From Polytrichum commune (Eukaryota; Streptophyta; Polytrichopsida; Polytrichales; Polytrichaceae): DNA of 64,000 bases. Location: assembly GCA_950295325.1 (NCBI GenBank), contig OX485803.1:45957554-46021553 (forward strand). Reading direction: 5' to 3'. The position numbers and the translations under genes are program-made. Below the pieces are notes generated by a model. That model did not search any database. It saw only the letters and a program-made list of their open reading frames with translations, and was not told the origin of the DNA. Positions within the stretch are counted from its first letter, which is position 1. Every line of letters starts with the position of its first letter. Shown piece after piece: positions 43,616-55,680 of this stretch.

Positions 43616-46600
43616 ACACCATGGTATTGAAGAAATCACGCTAAAAGGCAATTGTTATTCTCTTGAAGTGGGGGACATCAAGGAAGAGAGGTGTTTGGGA
43701 AGAGATGGGGCAACCTTGCCCGGGCCATGTGGACAGGGATACGAAAAGTTTCAAGGGGCAGAGGTGGCGATGGACCCCACTAGCGTATGTCACGCCGGAC
43801 AAAGCTCGTTGGGGTCCCTTTAGCGTCCGGCCATACTTTTTACATTCTAGGAAACGAAACCGCAAACCACCAACTTGGTTCAAATTTCTCCCCATTCACT
43901 GTGCATAACAACATAAAATAATGCCATTGTAATTAGTGAATGGAAAGTACGGGTTGAAGTTTGACCCAGCACTTGGTTGTGAAGGACACACACCTACTGT
44001 CCGTTTCCAGTCAGGTGGATTCTGGACCAGAATACTTAAGGCTGGCTCACAACATTGCAACAGGCAATATTAATGCAGATGTGGGTAACGTACACATTGT
44101 CTGCATTTGAGGCTCTGTTATGGACAAAGATTAGCAGTGCCTTGAGCACCAAGGTATGTGGGTGTTATTTGGTTCCTTCTCATGTTCTCCAACTTCTACC
44201 GATTAGATATATACATAACAATACTTGTGTTGCATTAGCAAAACTACGATGAAATATATGTAAAAATTGGACTTCTTTTGTTTTGGTTATGGTTATTAAA
44301 AGTGTATGTTTGTTGATTTCTCAACTTGATACTTAAGTCCTCCCAACTGTGTTCATTATTGAGTGTAGAGGAGTTAACATTATTTGAAGACGTAGTCCAA
44401 TCTCTTTTAAAGATGTGTCTCTATGATGTTTGCTCTTTGATCCTCGTCGAACCACGTACCAATCATATATAAGGGTCCGATTAAGAGAAGTAACCGCATA
44501 AAACCTGCATACCTTAAACACTAATGCCACACTTCCATGTGCCAGTCATTTTGGCAAATTAATAGAGAGGTCACTGACATCGGCGAAGCTTTTGTCAACA
44601 TTTTCAAGCATGTGGTTGTTCAAGCACTTCCGTGGGGATCAGAATGGGGGCCAACATAGTAAGAGATTATATTTGTTTTGTTGTTCAACATAAGAGTTGG
44701 ATTGTGGTTGTCTTTGCACTTATTCATTATGAATGTTGCATTAGTGAGTTTTATTAACTTCATATCTTGAGATCATTAAAGAAAAATAAAAATAAATTCA
44801 AGAAACATGAAAATTGTGGACAACATTTGAATATAAACATATGCCAACATGAAAAACATTAGCGTAAAGCATAATAATCTTGGGCCCACACTAATATGTT
44901 AATGGAAATCAAGTTTTGTACACTAGATGAAGCCAATTTTTAGGTTATGAAATAAAGAGGTGGCCAAATAAAGTTGAAGTCCCCCTCCTCGAACTTCAAC
45001 TTTCTCTTATAATATGGAAACCGTTTTTAGTTTCCAATATGAAAAACTAACACACACTTTCATGTGGAAATAGGTCTGAATTTTTGTCATCTAGTGCTTT
45101 TCACTAGCTTTGCTAGCACATGGAAGTTTGCCCTAGTTAGGATTGATCAAGTGCATTCATGCAATACAACACATGTTGATTAGATCAATATCACAAAATG
45201 GTTCATGTGCATGACCATTAAAACGGTTGACGGTAACTGAATATAGAATCGACGGTATGAGGGCTACAATGACGTGGTGTCTTTCAAGTAGCTATCATCT
45301 ACACATGTCGTGCAACTATGTTTATAGCATGTCCACTTGCGGTGCCTGTGGGTTGTAGAATTGCAAATGAACAAGGTCAAATGTCAAAGATTGTTTTCCA
45401 AAAGAAACATGTGACAAAGAAAGAGGAAACATAAGTGGAAAGGTGGCCAGGGGAGAGGGGTAGGGGTTAGGATGGAGACTATGCGTACAAAGAATGGGTA
45501 TCGTGGGGGAAGTAAGGGGAGGTGGTGGGCATGGAGCCAAGGTGGCGACATGCCATATGACAAAAATATTTAAAGTAGGACAATTTAATCAAAAAATAGG
45601 ACAAAGAAAATTCATTTTGTCCTCAAAGCACTCCATGGGGGCTTATGAGCATGGGCATGGGCATACATGCATATGATGGGTACACATAGGCATGGAAAGC
45701 ATATGGTTGCATGGGGTTGGATTCATTCTAGATATTAATTCATATGCACAGGTGCAATGGGCCAAGACAACACAAATTGAAGCTAGTGTTTGAAAATAAA
45801 ATGAGACTATATTCTCAAACTAGGTATATTTGTTGATCATACTAGGTTCCATCCAACAAATGAGAGGGCCTTTGTGATCACTTATAGAAAGAGATGATTT
45901 TCACTCAGGCCCCCTCTTACTTTTGCATCTCAACCTTGATTCTTGAACTAAAATGTTAATTTTTGCGATTGGCAATTGCTAACCATTATTGGATGAACCA
46001 ATTCACCCTAGTTTTCCCCACCATCATGCACACCTTTTGCACTTGTAGTCCCCCACCTTTTGTTTTGGGGGTTATGGGTGGTGAAGGAATAAAACATTAT
46101 CTTGCAGATTGTTAGAGTTATTCTTTACACATGGATACTACATATTAACATTGGCTAATTCAAGGCATTGGTATCAGCTTTTGGCAAGGGGTATACAATG
46201 TCTACATAAGCTCATCTGGTAATGAATTTTGGATAAGTGTGGATGGGTGGGTTGCAAGTTGAAAGTAAGCCCTCGTCAAACAAAAGACGAAAACAAAAAA
46301 ACTTGTGTCATGAGCCAAAGTGGATAGGAGGGTATATATGATGTGCCTTTGATTCTTGTTAAAATTGCGCAATTAATCAATGTTGATTGTTAAGAGATGT
46401 TAATTGATGTTTATTATTAATTTACCTTGCTTATTGGGTTGCTCATATCTATGAAACCCTATTAAAAAACCTAATTTTTTCCTTTAATTGTTGAAAAATG
46501 GACACATATCTTCTTCAACAACATTATTGTCTTTATTGTAGAACACTATGGTAGTTATAATGTTTTTTACTATAAGCATTAAATTATTAAGATTCCTTAT

Positions 46601-47694
46601 TAAATACTAATATATGGGGTTGTTATTTCACACACCACGTGCTAAATAATATCAAATGCATATGGAAGGGTATATATCTAGAGGTGTTTGTGAAGAAGTA
46701 CCCTAATTAATAATTTCATTTTTTAAACACCTAACACAGTATATACACCAAACTTATATTTTGAAATATCATCAATAATATCTTTCCTTCATCAATTATG
46801 TTAGTTGGAATTGTCTAGTTTCATCATGATTCATTCATGCATCTTCTAGTTGGAACTGCCAATTCAAACTTGATTCATTCAATCATTATGCTAGTTGGAA
46901 ATAATATCTAATTTTGATTACATTCATTTATTATTGAGAGTTGTCTAACTCCAATGAATAACATCCATCCCGCTTGAAGTTGTTTTTTATTCGTATCTTC
47001 TAATTGGAGTTGTCTAACTCCAACATAATGATCATACATATTTTTTGTATTGTTCAAAATCCCAATGCAATAAAAGAGGTTATAAAGTAATCCAATGTTA
47101 AAGTATGAGCAAATATGTATTTTGAAAAAACCACTTAAGGAAATTGGATCCAATGAGAAATTCAAGATCAGAAGAGAGGTCCATGGACTGAGACTAAGTT
47201 AGATCAAAGATAGAGTCGAGAGAGTCGAGAGAGTAAATTGTATCTGATAGTGATTTAAAGTAGGATACGAGAAAGAGTTTTGATATCAATCCAAAGCTAG
47301 AAGATTGAAAAACATCTTCTAATGATTTAAAGTAAAGAGACTGAAAAAAAGATTTTGAGAGAAAGAGAGAGAGCAAAGAGAAATCCAAGAATGAATAAAA
47401 GCTAGGATACTATGAGATATCCAAGACGAAGAGAGACCCAACAAAAATTCGAAGTTATAAGAGTAACAAAAATATTGATGATTTAAGAGGGATCCAATAG
47501 AGAAACCCAACAATGATCCAATTTATGATATTAAGAGAGATTCAACAATGATTCAAAACTAATAGACTAAAGGAGACCGATTAGATATTAAGCCTAAATA
47601 CAAAAGTCCTAAGCTCATCAATAAATGGTCACAATCATTAGATTTAGCACACATCAAAAGCCCCTCATAGAATCAGCCGAGAGCTACAACCAAC
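43616..47694. other. Gene-free intergenic region
   Basis: About 4 kb with no supported gene. Small frames (43,641-43,908 on both strands, 44,055-44,252, 45,322-45,540) lack motifs. From about 46,400 the sequence becomes AT-rich. 46,790-47,040 has loosely repeated TAGTTGGAA / GAGTTGTCTAACTCCAA phrases, and 47,160-47,580 has purine-rich AAGAGA-type degenerate repetition. Confidence 0.5.
44921..45097. repeat. Nested inverted repeats, possible MITE relic
   Basis: The outer arms are CACTAGATGA (44,921-44,930) and TCATCTAGTG (45,088-45,097). Inside is an 11-bp stem, AAAGTTGAAGT (44,970-44,980) with ACTTCAACTTT (44,993-45,003). No clear target duplication is seen. Confidence 0.4.
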
Positions 47695-48934
47695 CACTAG
47701 TAGAGGTCATGGTTCCTTTGTACACTTGGAATGAACACAATGGTTATTTGTGTTGTCTGGACCACGCTCATTTTGGATTGTCATTAAGCCATTTTGTCAT
47801 ATGGGCCACCACTAAATTTGTGTTATTAATCTTGTACATTATAATCATATTTTTGTGCGCCGTGGTGCCATCTTGCTATTTTGTTGGCCATGCGCAAGGT
47901 CCGTGAAGTTTCCATTATATTTTTGGCTACTAATTAGCCCTTACACACTAGATTTCATGTTTATTATTGAATGTCCATGAAGGAATGTTCTATCATTGTT
48001 TTGATTTTAAAGATTTTGTAGATCTAGATGTGAGCCACCTTCCTAGGTAATTACCAATGTGAGGGAAGAGAGGAAATTGCCACATACAAGTGTCCTTCAT
48101 TCATCCAACAAAGAAGCCTTGAAATAATAAACTATATGCATTTTAATATTTTTAGTAATTTAGACACTGGATTTATTAGGTTCAAAGACCCCACATTAGT
48201 CTACTCACATTCCTAAGTATTACCAATGTGAAAGAGAGGAAACTACCGCATACAAGTATTTTTCAATCATCCAACAAAGAAGTCCTCAAATAGTACACAA
48301 GCCGCAATTTATAATTTTTAGACATTTTGACACCGGATTTGGGTTCAAAGCCCCAAATTAGTCTAGTCCAAGTCATTTGAGCCGCCAAAAATCTATAAGG
48401 GACAAGTTTTTATGTTGGAAGGATGAGAGGTATTTTACTATCTACACTCTTCAAATACAAGGTAAAAGTGGCCTTCCCATATAGAGAGCTTCAAAACCCA
48501 TTCTTTGCGTGTGTGAGGTGTAATGGGTTGGTGGCCAAGGTGTTGGAAGTAGGGCTAGGAGGTCCAATATTCGAACCCTTGGCCCAACACTTCTTGGCCT
48601 CATATTGTAGGCCGGAGGGCCCTACCTGTGTGTCAGATTTAGTTTTAATTAGATATATTCATTTTCTAAAATTTATCACAAAAATTTACTGCCGACCAAA
48701 AATTACTATGTCAAAAAATGAATTTGGTAAGTACTAAAAATGAGATTACCGTTTGCATATAAGAATATATTTGTGTGAGGAGCCATTAGAATTAATTTGT
48801 CATTAAATCTGGGGTGGACCCGAGCAATTTTGACAAAGCCAACAATAGGTGGGGTTTGTGTCAAAGGGGGCATGACCCTTAGAACATGACATGAACAACA
48901 TTTTTTGGACTAGCTGGACCAAGATTTAAACACT
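47695..48934 (+). repeat. 1.24-kb dispersed repeat, copy 1
   Basis: It starts CACTAGTAGAGGTCATGG and aligns nearly end to end with 52,496-53,736, with point changes and small indels. Both contain a short conserved frame starting at a shared CATGGTTCC or CATGGCTCT (ACTTGGAATGAACA... region, about 65 codons, reading YTWNEHNG and CCLDHAHFG in both). Inside each copy a diverged internal duplication repeats a CTAGGTAATTACCAATGTGA-type block. No transposase and no terminal inverted repeat. Confidence 0.85.
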
Positions 48935-50639
48935 AGGTAAAATGGCTCTTTTGTGTTAAAATGGCTATTTTTTCATGTTCAAAAGAGTCATGACCTGTAC
49001 TAGTGAACCTCATTGCAAATCGAGAGTTTAAAAACACCTCTTTCATAGGCAAAATCCACAAACATCTAGTGCAAAAGCAAGAGCCACAACCATCAAGAGC
49101 TTCAAAAGTATGAGCAAAAGAGAAATAGAAGAGTGCCACAAAGGCCTTTTATGAAGTCTTTTGGGTGGAGGGTGGGACAAGAAGGGCTCGTTGGGGCTTC
49201 TTATCAAGACTTGAGGCATGTTACTTGTGGGTAGCTAAACTTCTAAATCCAAATTTTAGTCAAGATAAAAACAAGAACCCTTAGACATGGGGCCGTCTCA
49301 CACTCTTGAGACAATCATAGTAAAGAGCTAATGAGGCTCCGTTTGCACATGGTGAAAGTCCATGGGCTCCAATTAAATGAGAATTCCTAGATGTTGCAAA
49401 ACTTGAGCCTTAGCGGCAGGGCTTGGGATTTGTGGCATCTTTGTAAGGGACTTTAGGGAAAACAAGTTCCGTACAAGGTTTGGGCTAGTGATTGGGGAGA
49501 TTTTTGGACATGATTGGTTGAGATCCTAGTGTTTAATTTGCAAGTCCGACCGGTTACATGTTGACATCCTCCGGTTTTCCTTTATTAAATTGAGGTATAT
49601 TCTATAAACTCCTCTAAAATGATCGATAATTCTCCTGCAGTCTTAAGCTTCAACCGGTTATTTCTCAAACTCAACCAGTTCTCCCTCATCATAGGTTCGG
49701 GCTGAAGCATTCCAAGAGGACACCTTCAGACTTCTAATTTGGGGTCTCTAGCCCAACTTTTGGCATGCACCTAATTAAAATTGTACTATATATTGTAGGG
49801 TGACTCGTACAATTCATATCGCTATCCAAACCACACCCACACGAAAGGCTAATTGGAGACATTTGAAAGAAGGTGAGTACTATATAAGTTATTACAATAA
49901 TGTATAATATCATACTTACAACAAGTTGACTTGAGTTAAAGAATGGATCCCTATTTATGAATCATATTTAATTGATCACTGAGCAATTCTGGCATGTAAA
50001 ACATCATATTCAACAGCTGGGATGCATGTTTTAACACCACTTCCAAAGCATGCATAAATTGGGGGGAGTACCTAGAGTAGGTAATCGGTGTCATTAGAGG
50101 CAAGGCAGATATTTCGGAGAGTATTATAAATAGCACAGGGGTGGGATGCTTCCAGGGAGCTCACAGAAAAATGATATTCTTTTGCTCTAACAATGATGAT
50201 GATGAGGCAGGCCGTGTGTTTCATATACAGCTGTACTAGAGGTGCATAGAAATAAATAAGTACGACTTACGAATGCAGATTTCATGGCCGAACCAGATTT
50301 TAACACTTGGCACAAATCAATAATCATGCGGAAGACATCGTGGGGTCTATCTCATTGGGAAACCCAAGACAACCCAACAATAATAAAAACCGCGTTAGAT
50401 GATGTCAAGGAGGCTATTCTTGCTATAGAGTGGTATTCTTTCCATCTCTTAAGGAAGAAAGTAGATTACCTCCACCCAGTGTTCAACACCTGTCAAATGC
50501 CATTTTGGCCGTCAATTTATTTATTTATTTATTTGTTTTTGGCACTGCACAAAAATGTGCTCTGCAAAGTTTCCAGCCTTCATAGTGAAGGCATCTCCAA
50601 AAATTGCATGTCACAAAATACACTGGCTGTAATTTGCAA
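48935..50639. other. Intergenic, with one dispersed minisatellite-type unit
   Basis: No gene supported. 49,613-49,690 contains CTCTAAAATGATCGATAATT and a CAACCGGTTATTTCTCAAAC block that recurs as the 67-bp array at 51.6-52.1 kb. The open frame at 50,284-50,643 has no convincing motif; it may be upstream hAT sequence. Confidence 0.45.
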
Positions 50640-50942
50640 ATAGAAACATAGTTGGACTACAATCTTGGCACTCTGGCAGACACTTCCAAATTCCAATAAC
50701 TCCTGCAATTTCGACTCTACAACTTCGACTCGGCACCAAGCACAACTATATGTGAACGTGGATTTTCCAAACATAATTGGGTGAAGAGTGATTGCAGAAG
50801 TCGATTGAAACTTGAAACATTGGATGCATTGATGCGAGTGTCATTATGCGGTCTTCCGATGGAAAATATGGTTTGGGCTAGAATTTTTTTAGAATTGGAA
50901 ATTGACCAAAAACCGGAGGGCTTTGCCTTTGGAGTTGGATGA
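50640..50942 (+). pseudogene. hAT transposase C-terminal (dimerisation) fragment
   Basis: The frame from about 50,720 to the stop at 50,942 reads APSTTICERGFSKHNWVKSD, then RSRLKLETLDALMRVSLCGL and ENMVWARIFLELE. This is the hAT C-terminal signature (A-x-x-[CS]-E-R-x-F-S ... K...R.RL...TL..LM...). It would mediate transposase dimerisation. The DNA-binding BED finger and the catalytic core are absent and a stop lies just upstream, so only the tail remains. Confidence 0.85.
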
Positions 50943-51614
50943 TGCTTAAATGCATTATGTAGGGAATCTAAATAATTTTAGTGCATCATTTTATTTCATG
51001 TACTTCTTCAATATAGCGAGACATCATATTATTTTCATATTCAATGCAAAACGGCCAATATCAAGTGAAGTGTTGCAAAAAAGTTTGAAAGTTTGAGTGA
51101 AGTGTGATTATTTTGAAGCCCTTCACATTGAAATGCATGTGCACACTTCAAACTTAAACATTGCCTCCACCTCAAGGATTTTCTCATACATGAATGTGAG
51201 TTATACTTGAAGCAATCATGCAGTGACACTATCATAATGCAGGAGCATCACTGCTTATCGCATTGTGAACCATAGACTTGTAATTGAAATTAGATGGTAG
51301 TCAAACTATCCCTATATCAAGAGATAATAAATCCATTTATAAAGACAAGTATATTTGGCCGGCAACGAAAGCTAAACAATTGCAACAAGTGGATTGTATA
51401 CAATAATGCTTGCGGCCCTCACTAATGTTCTTCCACAAAATATTAATGGCCACAGGCTGAAGGCTCTTTGTAGGGCCAAAGGGCTTTAAAGCAAGCCTAG
51501 TTGTTCTTGGATCAACATCTGTATCCGGGAATAAAAAGTGGCCTTTGTCCATGATGCAGATGTAGACCCAAGAAAAATTGCCACTCATCTTGCATTGTTT
51601 TCAATACTAACTTT
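50943..51614. other. Intergenic spacer, no gene
   Basis: Nothing recognised apart from small fortuitous frames on the minus strand. Confidence 0.45.
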
Positions 51615-52110
51615 TAAATTTCCTCTAAAATGATCGATAATTTTATGAAGTCATGAACTTCAACCGGTTCTTTCTCAAACTCGTCTGGTTCATTTTTTAT
51701 GGTTAATTTTATGAAGTCCCAAATATCAACCGGTTATTGCTCAAACACATCTTGCTCATCTGTAACTAGTAATTTTCCTTAAGTCTCAAATCTCAACTGA
51801 TTAGTTCTCAAACTCCATTTGGTTCAGCTGTAACTAGTATTTTTCCTAAAGTCTCAAACTTCAACCAATTAATTTTCAAACTCATCTGGATCATCTGTAA
51901 CTAGTTCTTACCTGAAGTCCCAAATCTCAATTGGTTATTTCTCAAACTCAACTGGTTTATCTATAACTAGTAATTTTCTTGAAGTCCCAAACCTCAACTG
52001 GTTATGTCTCAAACTCATCCCAATCATCTATAATTAGTAATTTTTTTGATGTCTCAAACCTCAACTGGTTATTTTTCAAACTCATCCCGTTCATCTATAA
52101 CTAGTTGATC
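51615..52110. repeat. 67-bp minisatellite, seven units
   Basis: The anchor CAAC(C/T)GGTT-like block starts at about 51,661, 51,727, 51,794, 51,862, 51,928, 51,995 and 52,062, each 66-68 bp apart. Each unit continues with TCTCAAACTCATC, then TCATCTGTAACTAGTAATTTT and GAAGTC(C/T)CAAA. Divergence between units is substantial. Confidence 0.9.
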
Positions 52111-52495
52111 CTAGAGAATAGTAAGTCGAAGGTTTAAAAAAAATTATAGTCCTATCATATATAACCCTCCCCGCATATCTCTCACATATGCAAGGAACTT
52201 GAGGCTTTTGGCATAAAATTTCATATGTGTTTGATATTTATGTCAGTGAGTGGGTGACTTCCATGCATTTGCATTTGCATTGCAAATGTTAAAGTGCAAA
52301 TGCAGATATGGATGTAAGGAGAGTGGGCTTGTTCTTAGTGGACACTCTCTCTAGGTACGGCTTTAGCTCTATCTCTTTGTTGCCATGGGTTTTGGCCGTC
52401 GCCTGCACAAATAGTCGGACGCAACTTGGCGATAACCAATAAAAACAAGAAGCCCTCTTATTAATTAGAATTAATGAAGACGGTGGTATAGAGCA
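52111..52495. other. Intergenic spacer, no gene
   Basis: Contains a small hairpin-prone ATTTGCATTGCAAAT motif near 52,270; nothing else recognised. Confidence 0.4.
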
Positions 52496-53736
52496 CACTA
52501 GTAGAGATCATGGCTCTTTTGTACACTTGGAATGAACATAATGGTTCTTTGTGTTGTTTGGACCACGCTCATTTTGGATCGCCATTGAGCCATTTTGTCA
52601 TACGGGCCACCACTAAATTTGTGTTATTAATCTTGTACATTATAATCACATTCTTGTGGGCGGTGGTGCCGCCTTGTTATTTTGTTGGCCATGCGCAAGG
52701 TCCATGAAGTTTCCATTATATTTTTGGCTACTCATTGAAGTTTACACAGTAGATTTCATGTTTATTATTAAATGTCCATGAAAAAATGTTCTATCTTTGT
52801 TTTAATTTTAAAGATTTTGTAGATCTAGTCCAAATCTAGATGTGAGCCACCTTCCTAGGTAATTACCAATGTGAGAGGGAGAGAGGAAATTAGCACACAC
52901 AAGTGTCTTTCATTCATCCAACAAAGAAGCCCTGAAATAATAAACAATCTATATTGTATTATTTTTAGTAATGTAGACACCAGATTTAGGTTCAAAGACC
53001 CCAAATAAGTCTACCTATATTCCTAAGTATTGCCAATGTGAAAGAGAAGAAATTACTGCATACAAGTATTTTTCATTCATCCAACAAAGAAGCCCTGAAA
53101 TAGTACACAAGCCGCAATTTATTATAATTTTTAGACATTTAGACTCCGGATTTAGGTTCAAAGCCCTAAATTAGTCTAATCCAAGTCATTTGAGATAAAT
53201 CCACCAAAAATCTATAAGGGACAAGTTTTTATGTTGGATGGATGAGAGATATTTTACTATCTACACTCTTCAAATACAAGGTAAAAGCGGCCTTCCCATA
53301 TAGAGAGCTTCAAAACCCATTCTTTGCATGTGTGAGGTGTAATGGGTTGGTGGCCAAGGTGTCGGAGTAGGGCTAGGAGGACCAAGGTTGGAATCCTTGG
53401 CCTCATATGTAGGCGGGAGGGCCCTATTTGTGTGTTAGATTTAGTTTTAAATGAATATACTCATTTTCTGAAATTTATCACAAAAATTTACCACCGACCA
53501 AAAATTACTATGTCAAAAAATGAATTTGGTAAGTACTAAAAACAAGATTACCGTTTGCAAACAAGAATATATCTGTATCAGGAGCCATCATAATTAATTT
53601 ATCATTAAATCTAGGGTGGACTCGAGCAATCCAACAAGGCCAACAATAGGAAGGGGGTTGTGTCAAAGGGGGCATGACCTTTAGAACACAATCCGAAGAA
53701 CATTTTTTGGACCTGTTAAACCAAGTTTTAAATACT
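52496..53736 (+). repeat. 1.24-kb dispersed repeat, copy 2
   Basis: Starts CACTAGTAGAGATCATGG; direct-orientation relative of 47,695-48,934. Its homology ends in the bases where the left inverted repeat of the oxidase-bearing segment begins, so the two structures abut. Confidence 0.85.
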
Positions 53737-53790
53737 ACACTACATATGATATTTAGTGTTGTTACCACCCTACCCTGCTAGACACTAATT
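53733..53790 (+). repeat. Left inverted repeat arm
   Basis: 58-bp arm, reverse complement of the right arm at 57,759-57,838 with a few changes and one short gap. Confidence 0.85.
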
Positions 53791-53986
53791 GCACTCCATC
53801 ACTCTCAGAAAATAGTTGGTTTGAAACCATCCTAATGCACTTTCAGTCCCATTTAGCCTTTTGGCTTCCCGGAATCTAAAATTAATATAATTTCAATGCA
53901 ACATGAATCCACCGAGCATGTCCACACTGTCTGTATCTTCGGCACAGGAATGCCGGTGATGCGAACACATGAAGCCCCCGGAGGGT

Positions 53987-53996
53987 CTATTTATAG
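53987..53996 (+). promoter_or_regulatory. TATA-box candidate upstream of the oxidase gene
   Basis: CTATTTATAG sits in a typical TATA context. It is 1.6 kb from the oxidase start codon, so it would imply a long leader or 5' intron, or it belonged to an earlier, now decayed copy. Confidence 0.3.
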
Positions 53997-54489
53997 TGAC
54001 TTCAACTTGAAACAGGTCAAAATTGACGAGAGGAGTTAAAAAGTTACTTAATGAATGCTTTTAACACGTATTATATTACTACGGCTTGGCGGCAAGGAAG
54101 TTGACTGGGAGAGTCCGAGTTTTGGGCACCTGCTAGTTGCCAACATGCTTGGCGCTACAAAGGAGAGGAGTCCTTCATTGAATATTTGGAGTTTCAGAGG
54201 AGTTTGGAGCTCCCCAGAAATTATAACCAGCGTTGGGTTGGAGTTCGGTTTTGAGGTACTTGGCATCAACTTTTATCTAGACTGCAGGAGCATTTGTGAG
54301 TTTGGTCATATATACAGTCTCTCAGCTCATCAATCCTCCCTCATGATCATCAAGCTGGACCGTACTGCAGCACTGATGTGAGTTATGCATGAATGCATGG
54401 TATATATGTTTGTGTTTTGAGCCTCAAGCCTTTCAGTATATGAATCTTCAACCGGTCTAATAAATCTCCTGGTCTCATCGGCTTTAATA

Positions 54490-55680
54490 ATAGAGATTGA
54501 AGTATATTAGCTGTGAAACTGGAGCTGCGTTGCTGTATGATACATTTCTACTGCGTAGACATTGAGTTATCAGTTTTCCTGAATCTTCACGGGTTTGAGC
54601 TGGTTGTGCTGATTATCTCAGGCTGTCCTATTGATTCAGTAGTTGATGCCATTGGGGTTACGCTGGAAATTCGAAATTCTTCCGCAATGCCGGGGTTGAG
54701 TAGTTCACTCATCTGGTTAGATATTCAGTGTAGGTTGCTCCTTTCCATTTTATGGAGCAACGACTTCATAAAATGATGCTCATTTAAACTAGTCTTGTTG
54801 ATGGGTGCACCAAGCGACTTATCAATCTCCTTTCACATGGCTCTGTAGAAGGTTAAGTGTATCAGCTGTAAAGTATGTTTTTGTTTGATATACTTCTCGT
54901 ATGGGATGGGCAAGTGAGATCCTAAGGCTGATTTCATTATTTGGTTCTGCTCAAATAATCTCAGGCTGTCCGACTGATCAGTAGTTGATGTTGCAGACAA
55001 TACACTTGGGGTTAACCGAGCTTAAGGAATTTAATACTTATCTACTTAGAGATTCAGTGTAGCCCGCTCCAAGTTTCTAATGAGTCATATAGACTCAGGG
55101 AGAGGGGACACCATCCCCTCATATGTACGTTTACTGTACATTTCGAGTGGTGCAGAAAGGAAGGGTGGTCCCCTCGCCCTTAGTCGTCCCAGCCTTTTAA
55201 GGTGCAACTAGCTGGGCAGGATGGCCATTAGTAACAGAACCGTTGCAGTGCTTGCTTAGAAATCAGCCCAGCATAAGCAGTCTTATCAATCTCCGCTCAG
55301 ATGGATCTGTAGAAGTTAAAAAATGTCAGCTGTATAACTGTGCCTGTTTCTGTTCGATGCATTCCTACTAAATGGACATTGAGTGAGTCTCCCTGATTTT
55401 TCATGGGTTAGCTGGTTGTGCTGATGATCTCAGACTGTCTGACTAAATGGGTAGGTAGTTGATGTTGCAGAGACAATGCACTTCGGGCTAACCTGGGTAT
55501 ACAGGATGCCTTCATCCTAGCTGTTGATTTTCCAAAATGCGGACCTTAAGAGATCTCTTTGACATCTAGTTACATCTCGCTCTAAGTCTCCACCGAGGTA
55601 TAATTAAACACTCAAGGAGCATGCAGCTGGGCAGGATGACCATGAGTACCAGCAACATCGCTGCAGTGGTTTGCTTACTT
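54490..55680 (+). repeat. Diverged upstream tandem repeats, one with an oxidase 5' CDS vestige
   Basis: Three diverged units share CTGTA-rich openings, a GGTTGTGCTGAT(T/G)AT-type block, CTCAGGCTGTCC or CTCAGACTGTCT (about 54,617, 54,959 and 55,429) and GTAGTTGATG. ATCAATCTCC recurs at 54,821 and 55,285. At 55,204-55,258 the block GCTGGGCAGGATGGCCATTA with TTGCAGTGCTTGCTTA closely matches the start of the oxidase coding sequence (55,626 onward), 415 bp away. So the gene's 5' end was tandemly duplicated upstream. Confidence 0.75.

Noticed and set aside
48423-48737. 104-codon frame in the 1.24-kb repeat
   Set aside because: The sister copy at about 53,225-53,539 breaks it with frameshifts, so it is not under coding constraint.
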